A DNA stretch of 64,000 nt from Methanobacterium formicicum DSM 3637 (GCF_000302455.1 NZ_AMPO01000005.1:31001-95000), one strand, 5' to 3'. Counted from the stretch's first letter, positions 1 to 8,997 are shown. Numbers and translations: made by a program. The notes: generated by a model not told the origin, from the letters alone.

Positions 1-413
<413 letters not shown>

Positions 414-645
414 GTTTAACACCTTCTAAAAAAACATCAATATCACCTTAATAGTGATGTTTGATGTTATGATAAAATCAATACCCTCATTTTATGGTTC
501 ATAAGCTTAATTAACTTCTTCTGAGTGTAAAGTTAGCCTAATATACTATTAAATGTTTCGTCCAATCATCTATTAAAAGTTTGTGAAAAGCAGTTTTGAT
601 GTTGCTATTTAATAGGAGGTTAATGGCTATAAATTGTTTCTAATG

Positions 646-1086
646 TTATTTTGCCATGGTTTCAAGGGCTAATAATCCCATTGATCCAGCAATAGTTAAA
701 CCTATACTCCATATAATAATTCCTATGCTCATCCATAGTATAAGCACGTTTTTCCGTGCACCAAGTGCAATACCCACTGCAGCACCTAAAGGGGCCCCAA
801 AAAGCAGTGGTGATAATAAACCCAATCCTATTACTCCATATTTATTCCATATATTATATAAACGGGTTTCTTTTAAGGATTCTTCATCACCGTATTTCCA
901 TTTCAATAAACGGGCCCTTAATTTATCTCCCAAAAGGGCAACACAAACTGCAGCTACTATAGCACCTGCAGCAGCGACAATGGCGATTATTATGGGATTA
1001 ACATTCATAACCAATCCCATGGGGATACCCAGCCATAGTTCAGCCACACTGGCTACAAAAATTATTAGAATAGATTCCAGATTCAT
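646..1086 (-). CDS. small multi-pass membrane protein, COG2426 / PF06695 type (putative small multidrug export family)
   Basis: The 146-residue protein is almost entirely hydrophobic, with about four membrane segments. A short charged loop (KWKYGDEESLKE, about residues 63-74) separates two halves. The motif ELWLGIPMG near the N-terminus and the Gly/Pro-rich LLSPLLFGAPLG in the middle match the COG2426 pattern (family ELRGAIPLG). A TATA-like TTTTTTATACC lies about 25 nt upstream of the ATG on this strand and there is no ribosome binding site, so the mRNA may be leaderless. 'Export' is only a family label; the substrate is unknown. Confidence 0.7.
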   Translation of the reverse strand: MNLESILIIFVASVAELWLGIPMGLVMNVNPIIIAIVAAAGAIVAAVCVALLGDKLRARLLKWKYGDEESLKETRLYNIWNKYGVIGLGLLSPLLFGAPLGAAVGIALGARKNVLILWMSIGIIIWSIGLTIAGSMGLLALETMAK

Positions 1087-1213
1087 AGAGTAAATTAGTG
1101 AGTATTGGTATAAAAAAGTGATTAAAACCCTAGATAAGTCGCCTCAGGATATAATGAAGATTATATAAAAAAATTTTTGTTTGACCCTAAGTCAGGTCCT
1201 TATTATTCCTGGC

Positions 1214-2158
1214 TCAAATTAAAGCGATTGCCAAGTAGGTGTAAATCAACCAAAGGATGATGAACACGGTCATACTAATTAGGGGTAACTTACCAAACTC
1301 TGTTTTTGCCAGTTTTGAACCAATATACCAGTTAAAGATTATGAGAACAACCAATAGAATTGTGTTTACAATTCCCTCTATGTTGAATGGATTTTTGTAC
1401 ATTACGTATAACCATACAATGGTGGTGATGGCAATACCTAACCAAATCACTGGTTTAACCATACTGTTAAGCGTAACTGTTAACTGGGTGATTTCTTTGG
1501 ATTTTCTGGACATTAAGAGCAGGGCAAAGAGGACCAATGTTGATCCAAAGGCTATGATTATTCCTAAAAATTCGAAAAATAGTGTGGGTACTGGTTTTCC
1601 AAAGATTTGCTCTTTAAGGAGGGGAATAGTCACCAGAGCTTTCATAGTTTCATCAAGAGGGAATGATTCTTCTTCCCCTATTGCTATGCTGTATTTTCCC
1701 TGATTAGCTGTGTTGAAAATTTTTATATAGTAAGTACCTGCGGGTAAATCTGCTTTTGTTTCTGGACCTTTAAGATAATAATCTCCTCCAAATTCCTCAA
1801 AATAGGAGTTCCAAGTGGAATTAGTCCCGTCTAAAGTGAGTATAACGTTTCCAGATGAGTCCAGAACTTGTGCTGAAATAAAATCTGGAGGTATTCCTGG
1901 ACTGGCTGGCACCAGTAAATTCAGATAAAATTTAAATTGATTATCAGACTTTATCTGGTAATAGTTGGATTGTCCCTGTAATTCTCCGTAAAAAGCCTGC
2001 GAAACTTCTGGATTTTGTATTACAATAGGATTGTCATTGGAGGCATTATCACCAATAACCAATCGAGGTTGATGGGCACATGCCACAGAAATAGATACCA
2101 CTAATAAAACAAAAATAACTGCTATCAATCCCAGATTAATATTTGGAACCTTTAACAT
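1214..2158 (-). CDS. membrane protein with extracytoplasmic PPC-like beta domain and C-terminal membrane segments
   Basis: I do not recognise a named family for this 314-residue protein. It starts with a signal peptide or anchor (about residues 8-27, ending near ACAHQP). An extracellular Asn/Gly/Ser-rich beta domain follows (about 30-165) with the features AFYGELQGQSNYYQI, LPAGTYYIKIFN and GKYSIAIGEEE, which resemble pre-peptidase C-terminal (PPC) domains. Four hydrophobic segments lie at about 193-214, 236-255, 262-280 and 291-312. The closest gene upstream on the same strand is the ABC exporter, but 275 bp and hairpins separate them, so an operon is unlikely. A role in surface sensing or cell-envelope structure is only a guess. 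Confidence 0.6.
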   Translation of the reverse strand: MLKVPNINLGLIAVIFVLLVVSISVACAHQPRLVIGDNASNDNPIVIQNPEVSQAFYGELQGQSNYYQIKSDNQFKFYLNLLVPASPGIPPDFISAQVLDSSGNVILTLDGTNSTWNSYFEEFGGDYYLKGPETKADLPAGTYYIKIFNTANQGKYSIAIGEEESFPLDETMKALVTIPLLKEQIFGKPVPTLFFEFLGIIIAFGSTLVLFALLLMSRKSKEITQLTVTLNSMVKPVIWLGIAITTIVWLYVMYKNPFNIEGIVNTILLVVLIIFNWYIGSKLAKTEFGKLPLISMTVFIILWLIYTYLAIALI

Positions 2159-2220
2159 GTATAATAATTTTATTTATCTCCATATTTTAATATTTTCACA
2201 GTGAAGGTAAAAATAATAAA

Positions 2221-2290
2221 AGGGAGTGAAGCCTCCAGATATTGGAGGTTTTTCCATGGAGGTGGATAAAAAAAAGCGTCTGGAGGCTTC
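2221..2290. repeat. nested hairpins built from GCCTCCAGA inverted repeats, possible transcription terminator
   Basis: GAAGCCTCCAGA (2228-2239) is matched exactly by its reverse complement TCTGGAGGCTTC (2279-2290), a 12-bp stem with a 39-nt loop. Inside it, CCTCCA (2232-2237) also pairs with TGGAGG (2243-2248), followed by TTTTT on the plus strand. The two stems share bases and are mutually exclusive. On the minus strand the outer arm is followed by an eight-T run. The element lies in the 3' region of the minus-strand ABC exporter, so a terminator is the simplest reading. Confidence 0.6.
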
Positions 2291-2326
2291 CCTATAACCA
2301 ATAGGTTATCATGTATTGTAGATATT

Positions 2327-2416
2327 GTTTTAATTTACACTCTTAGATGTTTTTTTAATTTACACTCTTAAATGGGGTTTTTTTAATCTGATCTTTGTTT
2401 TTTAATTTACATCTGG
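2327..2416. repeat. three drifting direct repeats of a TTTTAATTTACACTCTTA-like word
   Basis: Copies start near 2327, 2351 and 2399. The first two share TTTTAATTTACACTCTTA, and the third is decayed after TTTAATTTACA. They sit directly after the stop codon of the ABC ATPase gene and look like slippage duplications rather than binding sites. Confidence 0.6.
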
Positions 2417-2433
2417 GATGCTTCTTCTGACTT

Positions 2434-3165
2434 TCATGATACATTCTCCTCACTTATCTTCCCATCCATCAAGTTTATCTTTCGATCAGCCATGTTTGCC
2501 ACGTATGGCTCATGAGTTACTAAGAGGATGGTTACATTTTCTTTCTGGTGGATTTCACGCAGTATGTTCAGAATTATGTCTCCTGTTTTTGAGTCCAGTG
2601 ATCCGGTGGGTTCATCCGCCAGTATAATGGATGGATGGTTCATCAGGGCTCGGGCAATGGCCACGCGCTGTCTTTCCCCTCCTGAAAGTTTAGTGGGGAT
2701 TTGATCCACTTTATTTCCCAGATTTAGAGATTTTAATAGTTTTTTTGCTCTTTGAGCCATCTCTTCATCTGGGACATCGGTTTCCAGCATGGGTATTTGA
2801 ACATTTTCTGAAACAGTGAGATTGGGTATCAGGTTGTGGAACTGGAATATAAATCCGATCTCTTTTGATCTAAATGAACTGAAGTCTTTCTTTTCCATCA
2901 GATTGTGGCCGGCCACAGTGATACTCCCATCATCTGCCCGGTCCAGAGCCCCGATCATGTTGAGAAGAGTAGTTTTCCCTGAGCCTGAGGGGCCCATCAG
3001 GGAAACAAACTCTCCTTTTTTGATTTCAAGATCGATCCCATTAAGTGCAGGGGTTTGTCCATCATCAAACATTTTTCTAAGGTTCTGGAGGGTGATTATG
3101 TTTTCTTTGGTACTGATCTGATTGTTCATAGTAATCTGATTGTTCATAGTGGTTTGATTATTCAT
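2434..3165 (-). CDS. ABC transporter ATP-binding protein, MacB/LolD type
   Basis: The frame has a Walker A motif GPSGSGKTT, an ABC signature LSGGERQR and a Walker [13 protein letters not shown], in the order and spacing of MacB/LolD ATPases (about 240 residues). It powers the permease encoded immediately upstream. The ATG at 3165 overlaps the permease stop codon (ATGAATAA), giving translational coupling. An open extension runs upstream of it, but it lies inside the permease gene. The first three codon blocks are an 18-nt tandem repeat that begins with ATG each time ([18 protein letters not shown]), so three possible in-frame starts exist. The substrate is unknown; MacB-type systems export peptides, lipoproteins or drugs, or transmit mechanical work. 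Confidence 0.9.
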   Translation of the reverse strand: MNNQTTMNNQITMNNQISTKENIITLQNLRKMFDDGQTPALNGIDLEIKKGEFVSLMGPSGSGKTTLLNMIGALDRADDGSITVAGHNLMEKKDFSSFRSKEIGFIFQFHNLIPNLTVSENVQIPMLETDVPDEEMAQRAKKLLKSLNLGNKVDQIPTKLSGGERQRVAIARALMNHPSIILADEPTGSLDSKTGDIILNILREIHQKENVTILLVTHEPYVANMADRKINLMDGKISEENVS

Positions 3166-4408
3166 AACGCAACGCCTCGGTTGGTGATAGTCTGGAAGCC
3201 CGGTAGGCTGGGTATATTCCTCCAACTATTCCCAGGAAGATAGCCACTGCCAGTGACTCCAAGAATAAACCGGCTGAGAATGCAGGTTCAACACCCATGA
3301 TGAGATGGGCACTGGATATGATTTCCACTACGCCTACACCAACTATTATTCCCACAACAGCGGCCAGTAATGAGAGAACCACAGATTCTCCTATTATCAT
3401 GGTTAGAATTCTCTTATTGGTCCATCCAACTGCTTTCAGCACACCTATTTCTCTGGTTCTTTCTACCACTGATTTTACCATGGTAACCACAACCACAATA
3501 CCACCTATTAACAGGGCCAGAAGGGTGACAGCCCATGCACCCGATTCGATGATTTCCAGCCCGTTGTTCATTCTTTCCATCCCTGAAAGAGAGGTGGAGG
3601 TGGAAAGTTCATTGGGATATTTACTCTCAATGGTATCAGCCAGTGTACTGGAACTAGTGCCGTTGGCGGCTTTAACCAGGATCAACGATACCTGGTCAGT
3701 ATTTCCAGTCAAACTCTGCAGTTTTCCCAGTGACATGGCTATTCCCCGATCATCCTGGAAGTTCCCAGTTTCATAGATTCCAGTGATGGTGAAGGTCTGG
3801 TTGGAAAGGGTAATGGTATCTCCCACTGTTTTATTAAGGCTTTGAGCGGCCATTTCTCCGATTATAACTTGATTGTCATTGGAGAATGCTGTACCATTGG
3901 TTATCACGATATCATCCAGACCCAAGTTACTGCTGTCAATTCCAATTACACTGTACATCATCCTGAAATTGCCCTGCCCCGGGCCGGTGTTCCCGTTGGA
4001 AGATCCACTGGTACTAGTAGTTGTAGTTGTAGTTGTGCTGTTAGTGCTGCTGTTGGTGTCATTTAGATCAACGTTAGTTCTTAAAACCCCTGCAGCAGTT
4101 CCAACTCCAGATATCTGCTGGATCTCAGCTACCTTGGTCTGGTTAATTAACTGTTGACCTCCCTGTCCACCAGGAGCACCACCTCCGGAAGCCCCGTCAG
4201 GACCTCCACCCCCTCCAGTGGTTCCAGCAATCACTGTGAAATCGGCTGCATCTGCAGTGAGTGCTTGTTGTGTGGAAGCTGCCAGTCCATTTGTTACCAG
4301 GCCCAGGCCCAGTATGGTGGCTACTCCTATTGCAATACCCAGAATAGCCAGCAAACTTCTGGTTTTGTTCCTAAAAATGTTTTTGATAATTAAACTTCTA
4401 AATTTCAT
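3158..4408 (-). CDS. ABC transporter permease, MacB-like (FtsX domain)
   Basis: The 416-residue protein has one N-terminal membrane helix (about 20-42), a large extracytoplasmic domain (about 45-290) and three C-terminal helices (about 290-405) ending in [18 protein letters not shown], a typical FtsX/MacB ending. The extracytoplasmic part carries two low-complexity stretches, a Gly-rich one (about 65-85) and a Ser/Thr run near 120-140, which probably form flexible linkers. It forms a two-gene operon with the downstream ATPase, which it overlaps by 8 nt. No third gene (membrane fusion protein) is adjacent, as expected for a single-membrane archaeon. Confidence 0.88.
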   Translation of the reverse strand: MKFRSLIIKNIFRNKTRSLLAILGIAIGVATILGLGLVTNGLAASTQQALTADAADFTVIAGTTGGGGGPDGASGGGAPGGQGGQQLINQTKVAEIQQISGVGTAAGVLRTNVDLNDTNSSTNSTTTTTTTSTSGSSNGNTGPGQGNFRMMYSVIGIDSSNLGLDDIVITNGTAFSNDNQVIIGEMAAQSLNKTVGDTITLSNQTFTITGIYETGNFQDDRGIAMSLGKLQSLTGNTDQVSLILVKAANGTSSSTLADTIESKYPNELSTSTSLSGMERMNNGLEIIESGAWAVTLLALLIGGIVVVVTMVKSVVERTREIGVLKAVGWTNKRILTMIIGESVVLSLLAAVVGIIVGVGVVEIISSAHLIMGVEPAFSAGLFLESLAVAIFLGIVGGIYPAYRASRLSPTEALRYE

Positions 4409-4720
4409 GCCCTATACTCTAAAAAAGACTTTAAAAGTAGTTTTTCCCAATTGACACCCAGGTTATACCAATTCTATTCAGATTTAGCCCGGTTTGCATT
4501 ATCCATTATTCAGTAGTAGAAAAAAATATCAATAGAATTCAATTAAACAAAACTTCAAAATATAATTTAATGGGATTAAAGCTATTTTTAGAGCTTTTTG
4601 GGACATATAATGACATACATTAATTATAAGTTAATAAATCATAATGTGGTAGTAAAATGAGTATTTCCTGGAGAGAGTAAATTTAAGTTCCAGTAGAATT
4701 TTCATTGTGAAATTAACTTT
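4409..4720. other. gene-free interval between ABC permease and Fur-family gene
   Basis: No convincing gene is present in these 312 bp. The side next to 4408 should hold the promoter of the ABC operon. An inverted repeat AAAGCT (4578-4583) / AGCTTT (4592-4597) followed by TT is a weak terminator candidate. The rest is AT-rich sequence without clear structure. Confidence 0.4.
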
Positions 4721-5110
4721 TTATTTTTCCACAAGAACTAGTAAAGATTTAATTTCAATACCTTCTTCTTCATTTAAGATTTTTATTATTTCATCTAACT
4801 TTTCATCTAATTTTTCATTTTCTATATCTTTAATCTCACCATTGAACTTGGCTAAGTTCACGTGAGGTTCAGGACTCATTTCATAACGAGTTTCACCTTT
4901 ATAATTAAAACTCCATATAATTCCCCTTTGAACCAGTAGTTTCAGATTTTCATGTACTGTGGAACGGCTTACATTGGGCTGGGTTTCTTTGATTGCCCGG
5001 TAAATCTGGTTGAAAGAGGGATGTGTTTTTTCCAGTTCAGTTAATATTCTTATGATCTCCCTTCTCTGGGGGGTGATTTTAATCTTTTCTGCTTTTAATT
5101 TCTCTTCCAT
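4721..5110 (-). CDS. Fur/PerR-family transcriptional regulator with reduced metal site
   Basis: The 129-residue protein shows the Fur winged helix: KITPQRREIIRIL (helix 1), HPSFNQIYRAIKE, then the recognition region VSRSTVHENLKLLVQRGII and the wing sequence YEMSPEPHVNLAKFNGEI. In Fur/PerR proteins this last region normally carries H-x-H and a CxxC zinc site. Here only His-Val-Asn remains and both cysteines are missing, so structural zinc seems absent. I chose the ATG at 5110; an in-frame TTG at 5152 lies too close to the TATA/operator region to be in a transcript. The upstream 39-bp double palindrome suggests autoregulation. The sensed signal (iron, peroxide or other) cannot be read from the sequence. 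Confidence 0.8.
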   Translation of the reverse strand: MEEKLKAEKIKITPQRREIIRILTELEKTHPSFNQIYRAIKETQPNVSRSTVHENLKLLVQRGIIWSFNYKGETRYEMSPEPHVNLAKFNGEIKDIENEKLDEKLDEIIKILNEEEGIEIKSLLVLVEK

Positions 5111-5157
5111 GGAATACTGTTGGTGGATGAGTAATAAAAAACTATCGGACAAAAACT

Positions 5158-5196
5158 TATATAGAACCAGGTTCTATATAGAACTAAGTTTATATA
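5158..5196. promoter_or_regulatory. double palindromic operator overlapping the TATA box of the Fur-family gene
   Basis: A perfect 23-bp palindrome occupies 5158-5180: arm TATATAGAACC, centre A, arm GGTTCTATATA. A second, overlapping palindrome runs from 5175 to 5196, with arms TATATAGAACT and AGTTTATATA (one base missing), sharing TATATA with the first. The TATATA blocks also serve as candidate TATA boxes for the minus-strand gene whose ATG is at 5110. Fur-family dimers bind such AT-rich inverted repeats, so autorepression is likely (inference). Confidence 0.75.
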
Positions 5197-5312
5197 AAGT
5201 AATTGAAGAAGTGAAGGATGAAAGACTTACAATTTAACGAAATAAATCTCACGAAATAATTAACATCACAATAAAGGGGATAAGTTTAAACAACTCCCTT
5301 TTTGATTTAATT

Positions 5313-5367
5313 TATCAGTCAAATTTAAACTATCAGTCAGATTTAATTCTCAGTCTAAATTTTTAAG
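5313..5367. repeat. three about 18-nt direct repeats (TATCAGTCAAATTTAAAC-like) upstream of the archaeoflavoprotein gene
   Basis: Units start at about 5313, 5331 and 5350, each with CAGTC followed by an AT-rich ATTTAA block. They lie 85-140 bp upstream of the start at 5452, in a gene-free interval (5111-5451) that also holds the Fur-gene operator. They could be a tandem regulator site or slippage products. Confidence 0.5.
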
Positions 5368-5451
5368 TTAACGAGTCTTAAACCTGTTAAAAAAATCCCA
5401 AAATTTTGTAAATAGTCCTAAATCTTTGAAGTAAGAATTGGAGGATTTTAA

Positions 5452-6015
5452 ATGGAAAAGAAGAAAAAAATCGCTTGGGGAATTACCGGTGCTGGGGATA
5501 AAATACTGGAAACCATGAAGGTCATGGAGAAAATACGACTGGAATTTGAAGACCAGGTAGACATAGAAGTATTTATATCCAAATCTGGAGACCAAGTCGT
5601 TAAATATTACGGGATATCCAATGATATAGAAAGTAACTTTGACCGTGTATGGGTTGAAATCAACGCAAACGCACCATTTTTAGCAGGCAATATCCAACTG
5701 GGTAAGTATGAATTCATGCTAATTGCACCAGCCACCTCAAACACTGTAGCCAAGATAGCAATGAGAATGGGAGACACTCTCATCTCCAATGCAGCAATAA
5801 TGGGTCAAAAAGCCGATGTGCCCATTTACATATTACCTTCTGATGTGGAAGAGGGAGTGACCATAACCCAGCTTCCTGATGGGAAGGATCTGAAGATCAC
5901 CATCCGAAAGGAAGATGTTGAGCACGTGGAAAAACTGGCCAAGATGTACGAAACTTATATTTTAAAAGAACCTCATGAAATGGTGGAAGTGTTCCGGAAG
6001 CATTTCCCTGAATAA
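5452..6015 (+). CDS. archaeoflavoprotein (AfpA / MJ0208 type, DmrX-like FMN protein)
   Basis: The 187-residue protein matches the flavoprotein fold of AfpA/MJ0208 proteins: KIAWGITGAGDKILET at the N-terminus (phosphate-binding loop), APATSNTVAKIAMRMGDTLISN in the middle (FMN site of the Dfp/UbiX-like superfamily; quoted in two parts, APATSNTVAKIA and MRMGDTLISN), and PIYILPSDVE. Family knowledge: AfpA accepts electrons from ferredoxin, and the related DmrX reduces dihydromethanopterin, so a role in electron supply or methanopterin metabolism is plausible. A GGAGG ribosome binding site lies 8 nt upstream. Which of the two paralogous groups it belongs to is not certain. Confidence 0.82.
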   Translation: MEKKKKIAWGITGAGDKILETMKVMEKIRLEFEDQVDIEVFISKSGDQVVKYYGISNDIESNFDRVWVEINANAPFLAGNIQLGKYEFMLIAPATSNTVAKIAMRMGDTLISNAAIMGQKADVPIYILPSDVEEGVTITQLPDGKDLKITIRKEDVEHVEKLAKMYETYILKEPHEMVEVFRKHFPE

Positions 6016-6111
6016 CATATAAACTGTGATCAACGGATTAATCTCTGATCAACTGATTCCTTAACAACTGATTAACCTTTAAAAAGTTGGAATAAGCTAA
6101 ATTTCAGAATA

Positions 6112-6540
6112 ATGTCAGGTAAAACCATGGAAACAAAGCGTTTAGTTTTCTTAAGTTTAGGTGCTGTTTTACTTGGAGTAGGAGCAGTGGGTGTGGTTCT
6201 TCCAGTATTACCCACCACTCCCCTGGTTTTAGCCTCGTTTTTTTGCTTTACCAAAAGTTCCAAAAGAGCAGAAAGATGGATACTCAGTAACCGTTATTTT
6301 GGAAGTTACATAGAAAATTACCAGACCAAACAGGGAATACCATTGGATATTAAAATTAAAAGCATTGTTTTTTTATGGGCCACGTTAACAGTATCATGTT
6401 ACCTTTTCCAGGACAGAAGTTATCTCCTTATCATATTACCCATTGTGGGATTGGCTGTAACCCTGCATATCATTTTACTCAAAACCAAAAAATCAGTTGG
6501 GAATCAATACATCCTGAAAACAGATCCTGGGCAGATATAA
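6112..6540 (+). CDS. DUF454 (YbaN-like) inner-membrane protein
   Basis: The 142-residue protein has the DUF454 hallmarks: a first hydrophobic hairpin ending in LPVLPTTPLVLASFFCF, then KSSKRAERWILSNRYFGSYIENYQ, then two C-terminal membrane helices. The function of the family is unknown. The ATG at 6112 has no ribosome binding site. An in-frame ATG at 6127 follows AGGT by about 9 nt and may be the real start, which removes five residues. Confidence 0.75.
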   Translation: MSGKTMETKRLVFLSLGAVLLGVGAVGVVLPVLPTTPLVLASFFCFTKSSKRAERWILSNRYFGSYIENYQTKQGIPLDIKIKSIVFLWATLTVSCYLFQDRSYLLIILPIVGLAVTLHIILLKTKKSVGNQYILKTDPGQI

Positions 6541-6704
6541 TCTTTAAAAAAAGAATATACCATTGAAATGAATATGATTTTAAATAAAATAGGATCTCCT
6601 ATACTTGCAACACAGAGATAATACCTTTAAATCAGGAGGGTGTGCGGGCCCCTAAAACACGCCAAAACACGTGCATGGCAATGAATAATATTACTCTTTT
6701 TAAA

Positions 6705-7454
6705 TCAAGTTACAATAATGGAATAAATTCCACTATATATTAATAAAAGACTAGCCAACCCAATTGCAACCAGAACAACTTTTTTGAAGGTTTTTTGTGG
6801 AATTTTAGTAACAATTTTTTTACCAGTGTACGATCCAAGGACACCAACTACAATCAGGGGTAGAATGTAATAGTAAAACTGCGCATCAAGCAGGTTGCTG
6901 GCAAAGTATATGGGGATTCTGGTGGTGTCAATCAACACTGCAATGGCTGATAGCGTGGCAATGTAAGTGATCTTGTCCAGGTCGTATGAAATAAGAAAAG
7001 ACCCTCTTAAAGGGCCACCTATTCCCATTAAACCCTGCAGGAATCCAGATAAACTTCCCCCAATAATGGTGTTGAGTTGCCCTGCTTTAACCTTAAAATT
7101 GGGATGTTTAAGGGAATAAATGGAAAATAAAAGGAGAAATATTCCTAAAAAAGTTGTTAAAATATTTTGGGGGATGTAAATTACAATATAAGCTCCAAGC
7201 ACAGTTAAAATCACGCTGGGAATTCCGAAAAGTAGTATCAATCTTTTATCCAGACCATGGCGGAAGAAGGTGGTTGCCCCAATGCTACCTGAAAGATGGG
7301 TAATGGCCACCAGCACCAGTGCACTTTTAAAGTCAACGAAAATAAGTGCAATGGGTAGGAAAATGGTCGATGTTCCAAATCCGGCCACAGTACCAATAAC
7401 TATGGAAATAAAAGCAGCGAAAAGAAATAATAACAGTATTACCAATTCACTCAT
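6705..7454 (-). CDS. TauE/SafE-family anion exporter (membrane protein)
   Basis: The 249-residue, eight-helix protein has the TauE signature duplicated in each half: GTVAGFGTSTIFLPIAL at about residues 22-38 and GFLQGLMGIGGPL near 137-149. Family members export sulfite, sulfoacetate or related organosulfur anions, so a link to sulfur or coenzyme M metabolism is possible but not shown by the context. It is convergent with the DUF454 gene. No ribosome binding site is evident before the ATG. Confidence 0.85.
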   Translation of the reverse strand: MSELVILLLFLFAAFISIVIGTVAGFGTSTIFLPIALIFVDFKSALVLVAITHLSGSIGATTFFRHGLDKRLILLFGIPSVILTVLGAYIVIYIPQNILTTFLGIFLLLFSIYSLKHPNFKVKAGQLNTIIGGSLSGFLQGLMGIGGPLRGSFLISYDLDKITYIATLSAIAVLIDTTRIPIYFASNLLDAQFYYYILPLIVVGVLGSYTGKKIVTKIPQKTFKKVVLVAIGLASLLLIYSGIYSIIVT

Positions 7455-7615
7455 ATGATAATTAAATTCGCTATTGTATGAATTATTAATGATTTTGTTT
7501 TAGCATAGTCCGATATCGTAGTCCTATTAAAGATTATCACTTTAAAACAAGCATTGGGTTTCACTTTATTCTCAAATCATCAAATTGAACGGATTTTGAG
7601 CCTAAAAATGAAAGG

Positions 7616-7753
7616 TTACTGATCTTTATTCCTATCCCTGATTTTGATAATTACAAGTGCGGTTACTCCAATAATGGCGGCTATAATCAATCCTAATATA
7701 ATTCCGATTATTACTGCACTCATGCCACTAAATATTGTGGATAAAATGTCCAT
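7616..7753 (-). CDS. small single-span membrane protein (45 aa), unrecognised
   Basis: The short protein begins MDILSTIFSG, has one strongly hydrophobic helix (about residues 12-36) and ends with the basic tail KIRDRNKDQ. The frame remains open upstream to a possible ATG at 7846 (76 residues), but that extension is polar and AT-driven, so I prefer the ATG at 7753. Neither start has a clear ribosome binding site. Length, composition and isolated position leave real doubt. Confidence 0.4.
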   Translation of the reverse strand: MDILSTIFSGMSAVIIGIILGLIIAAIIGVTALVIIKIRDRNKDQ

Positions 7754-8014
7754 GATATATAATTTAAATTTATTGTTGAATAAAGTTTCATTCTTATTTA
7801 AAAATATCGTAACATTATCCTTCCTGTAACATAAATTATCAGTCATAATAATCCATTTTTTCCCTAATTAACTATCAGTATAATAAGCTGACTCTTGGCA
7901 AGGATGTAATCATATTTGCACTTTAATCTATAACTTAATCGCGATGTTATTATAAAGTCTTAATCAAATAGTTTAAGAGAGTCTTAAAACTGGTTTAAAA
8001 TTGTGGGGGAAAAG

Positions 8015-8839
8015 ATGGATCGACACTATAAAGTAATTTTTGAAGCATTGTTATCGGTTTTGATAATAATTGAACTCTTATTTCTGGTTTTAGTATCCAT
8101 AGGATTTATTGCAGGTATAAAAACAGGCTCTGTTTATGCTTTTGGTAATTGGGATATAATAATTGGCATCCTTATTTTAATCGATTTTATACTTTTCAGA
8201 GTTATAAGGGGGGATAATCAGAATACCTGGGATTTTATTCGAGAAAATTGGGTTTATATAGTTGCCAGTGTTCCGTTATTCTTCATCTGTTTCAATATAT
8301 TCCATTTAATGAATTTTAAGATATTCATTGGATTAATTGGAATAGTAAGAATTTATGCGCTCTTCAAGGTCCTTCAAATAACCTCAGGAGAGGTCCGTAA
8401 ATATCCTCAAAAGACTAAATTAGATTACGCCACATTTTTACTGCTGTTGGTCATTATATTCGGGTCATACCTATTTTTTATAGTCGAAAGCGGGGTTAAC
8501 CCCGAGGTTCCCAGTTATGAAGCTGCAATCTGGTATGCAATTGTTTCCATGACCACTGTAGGTTATGGAGATATAGTTCCAGTTACGTTAATTGGCCATA
8601 TAATTGGCACAATCCTCATATTAACAGGAATGGGATATCTGAGTTTAGTCACAGCCACTTTAGCTTTTTCTTTCATTGAAATATTCAGAAAAGAAAGTAA
8701 AAAAGCATCTAATAAGCTGGGAAAAACTGCAGAAGGGCTTAGGGAAAGTTTTGAAAGTCATGAAGAAAAACTGGATAAAGTCCTGAAAAGAATGGATGAA
8801 ATCGAGAATAAACTTGATGAAATGGAAAAGAAACCTTAA
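8015..8839 (+). CDS. voltage-gated-like potassium channel (six-helix Kch type) with C-terminal coiled coil
   Basis: Hydrophobic segments at about residues 7-35, 45-60, 75-95 and 100-120 form a VGIC-like sensor domain. The pore follows, with the selectivity filter TTVGYGD at about residue 180, flanked by helices S5 and S6. The last 50 residues are highly charged and heptad-like (KKASNKLGKTAEGLRESF onward), a likely tetramerising coiled coil. Only a few basic residues are visible in the S4 region, so voltage dependence is uncertain. I prefer ATG 8015, preceded by GGGGGA, over an in-frame GTG at 8003. A second channel of the same design lies at 53396. Confidence 0.88.
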   Translation: MDRHYKVIFEALLSVLIIIELLFLVLVSIGFIAGIKTGSVYAFGNWDIIIGILILIDFILFRVIRGDNQNTWDFIRENWVYIVASVPLFFICFNIFHLMNFKIFIGLIGIVRIYALFKVLQITSGEVRKYPQKTKLDYATFLLLLVIIFGSYLFFIVESGVNPEVPSYEAAIWYAIVSMTTVGYGDIVPVTLIGHIIGTILILTGMGYLSLVTATLAFSFIEIFRKESKKASNKLGKTAEGLRESFESHEEKLDKVLKRMDEIENKLDEMEKKP

Positions 8840-8979
8840 AAAACCATATCATGCAGTTTAACTATTTATTTTGCATACTTCCTGATATGTCCTGATTTTA
8901 AACCTCTTATTTTTTGTATTTTATTTTTAATGACTTCATCTCCTTTTTGCAATCTTTTTTTTAGAAATATTTTTATAGT

Positions 8980-8997
8980 TATTCTATACATAGAATA
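8980..8997. promoter_or_regulatory. perfect palindrome between TATA box and start of the PadR-type gene
   Basis: TATTCTAT (8980-8987), two centre bases AC, then ATAGAATA (8990-8997) form an exact inverted repeat. TTTTTATA (about 8969-8976) lies 26 nt before the ATG at 9002, so the transcript probably starts at or next to the ATG (leaderless). The palindrome would cover the transcription start, the expected place for PadR autorepression. Confidence 0.65.

Noticed and set aside
623..643. Six-codon ORF (MAINCF) with a perfect AGGAGG ribosome binding site on the plus strand
   Set aside because: Far too short, runs into the antisense of the minus-strand membrane protein gene, and has no promoter or downstream gene that a leader peptide could control.
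646..1093. Long plus-strand open frame opposite the small membrane protein
   Set aside because: It is the antisense of a gene with clear membrane topology and family motifs, and its own text lacks any recognisable pattern.
6618..6670. GC-rich stretch with ACACG words between convergent genes as a structured RNA
   Set aside because: Only short imperfect stems can be drawn, and its position suggests no more than a terminator region.
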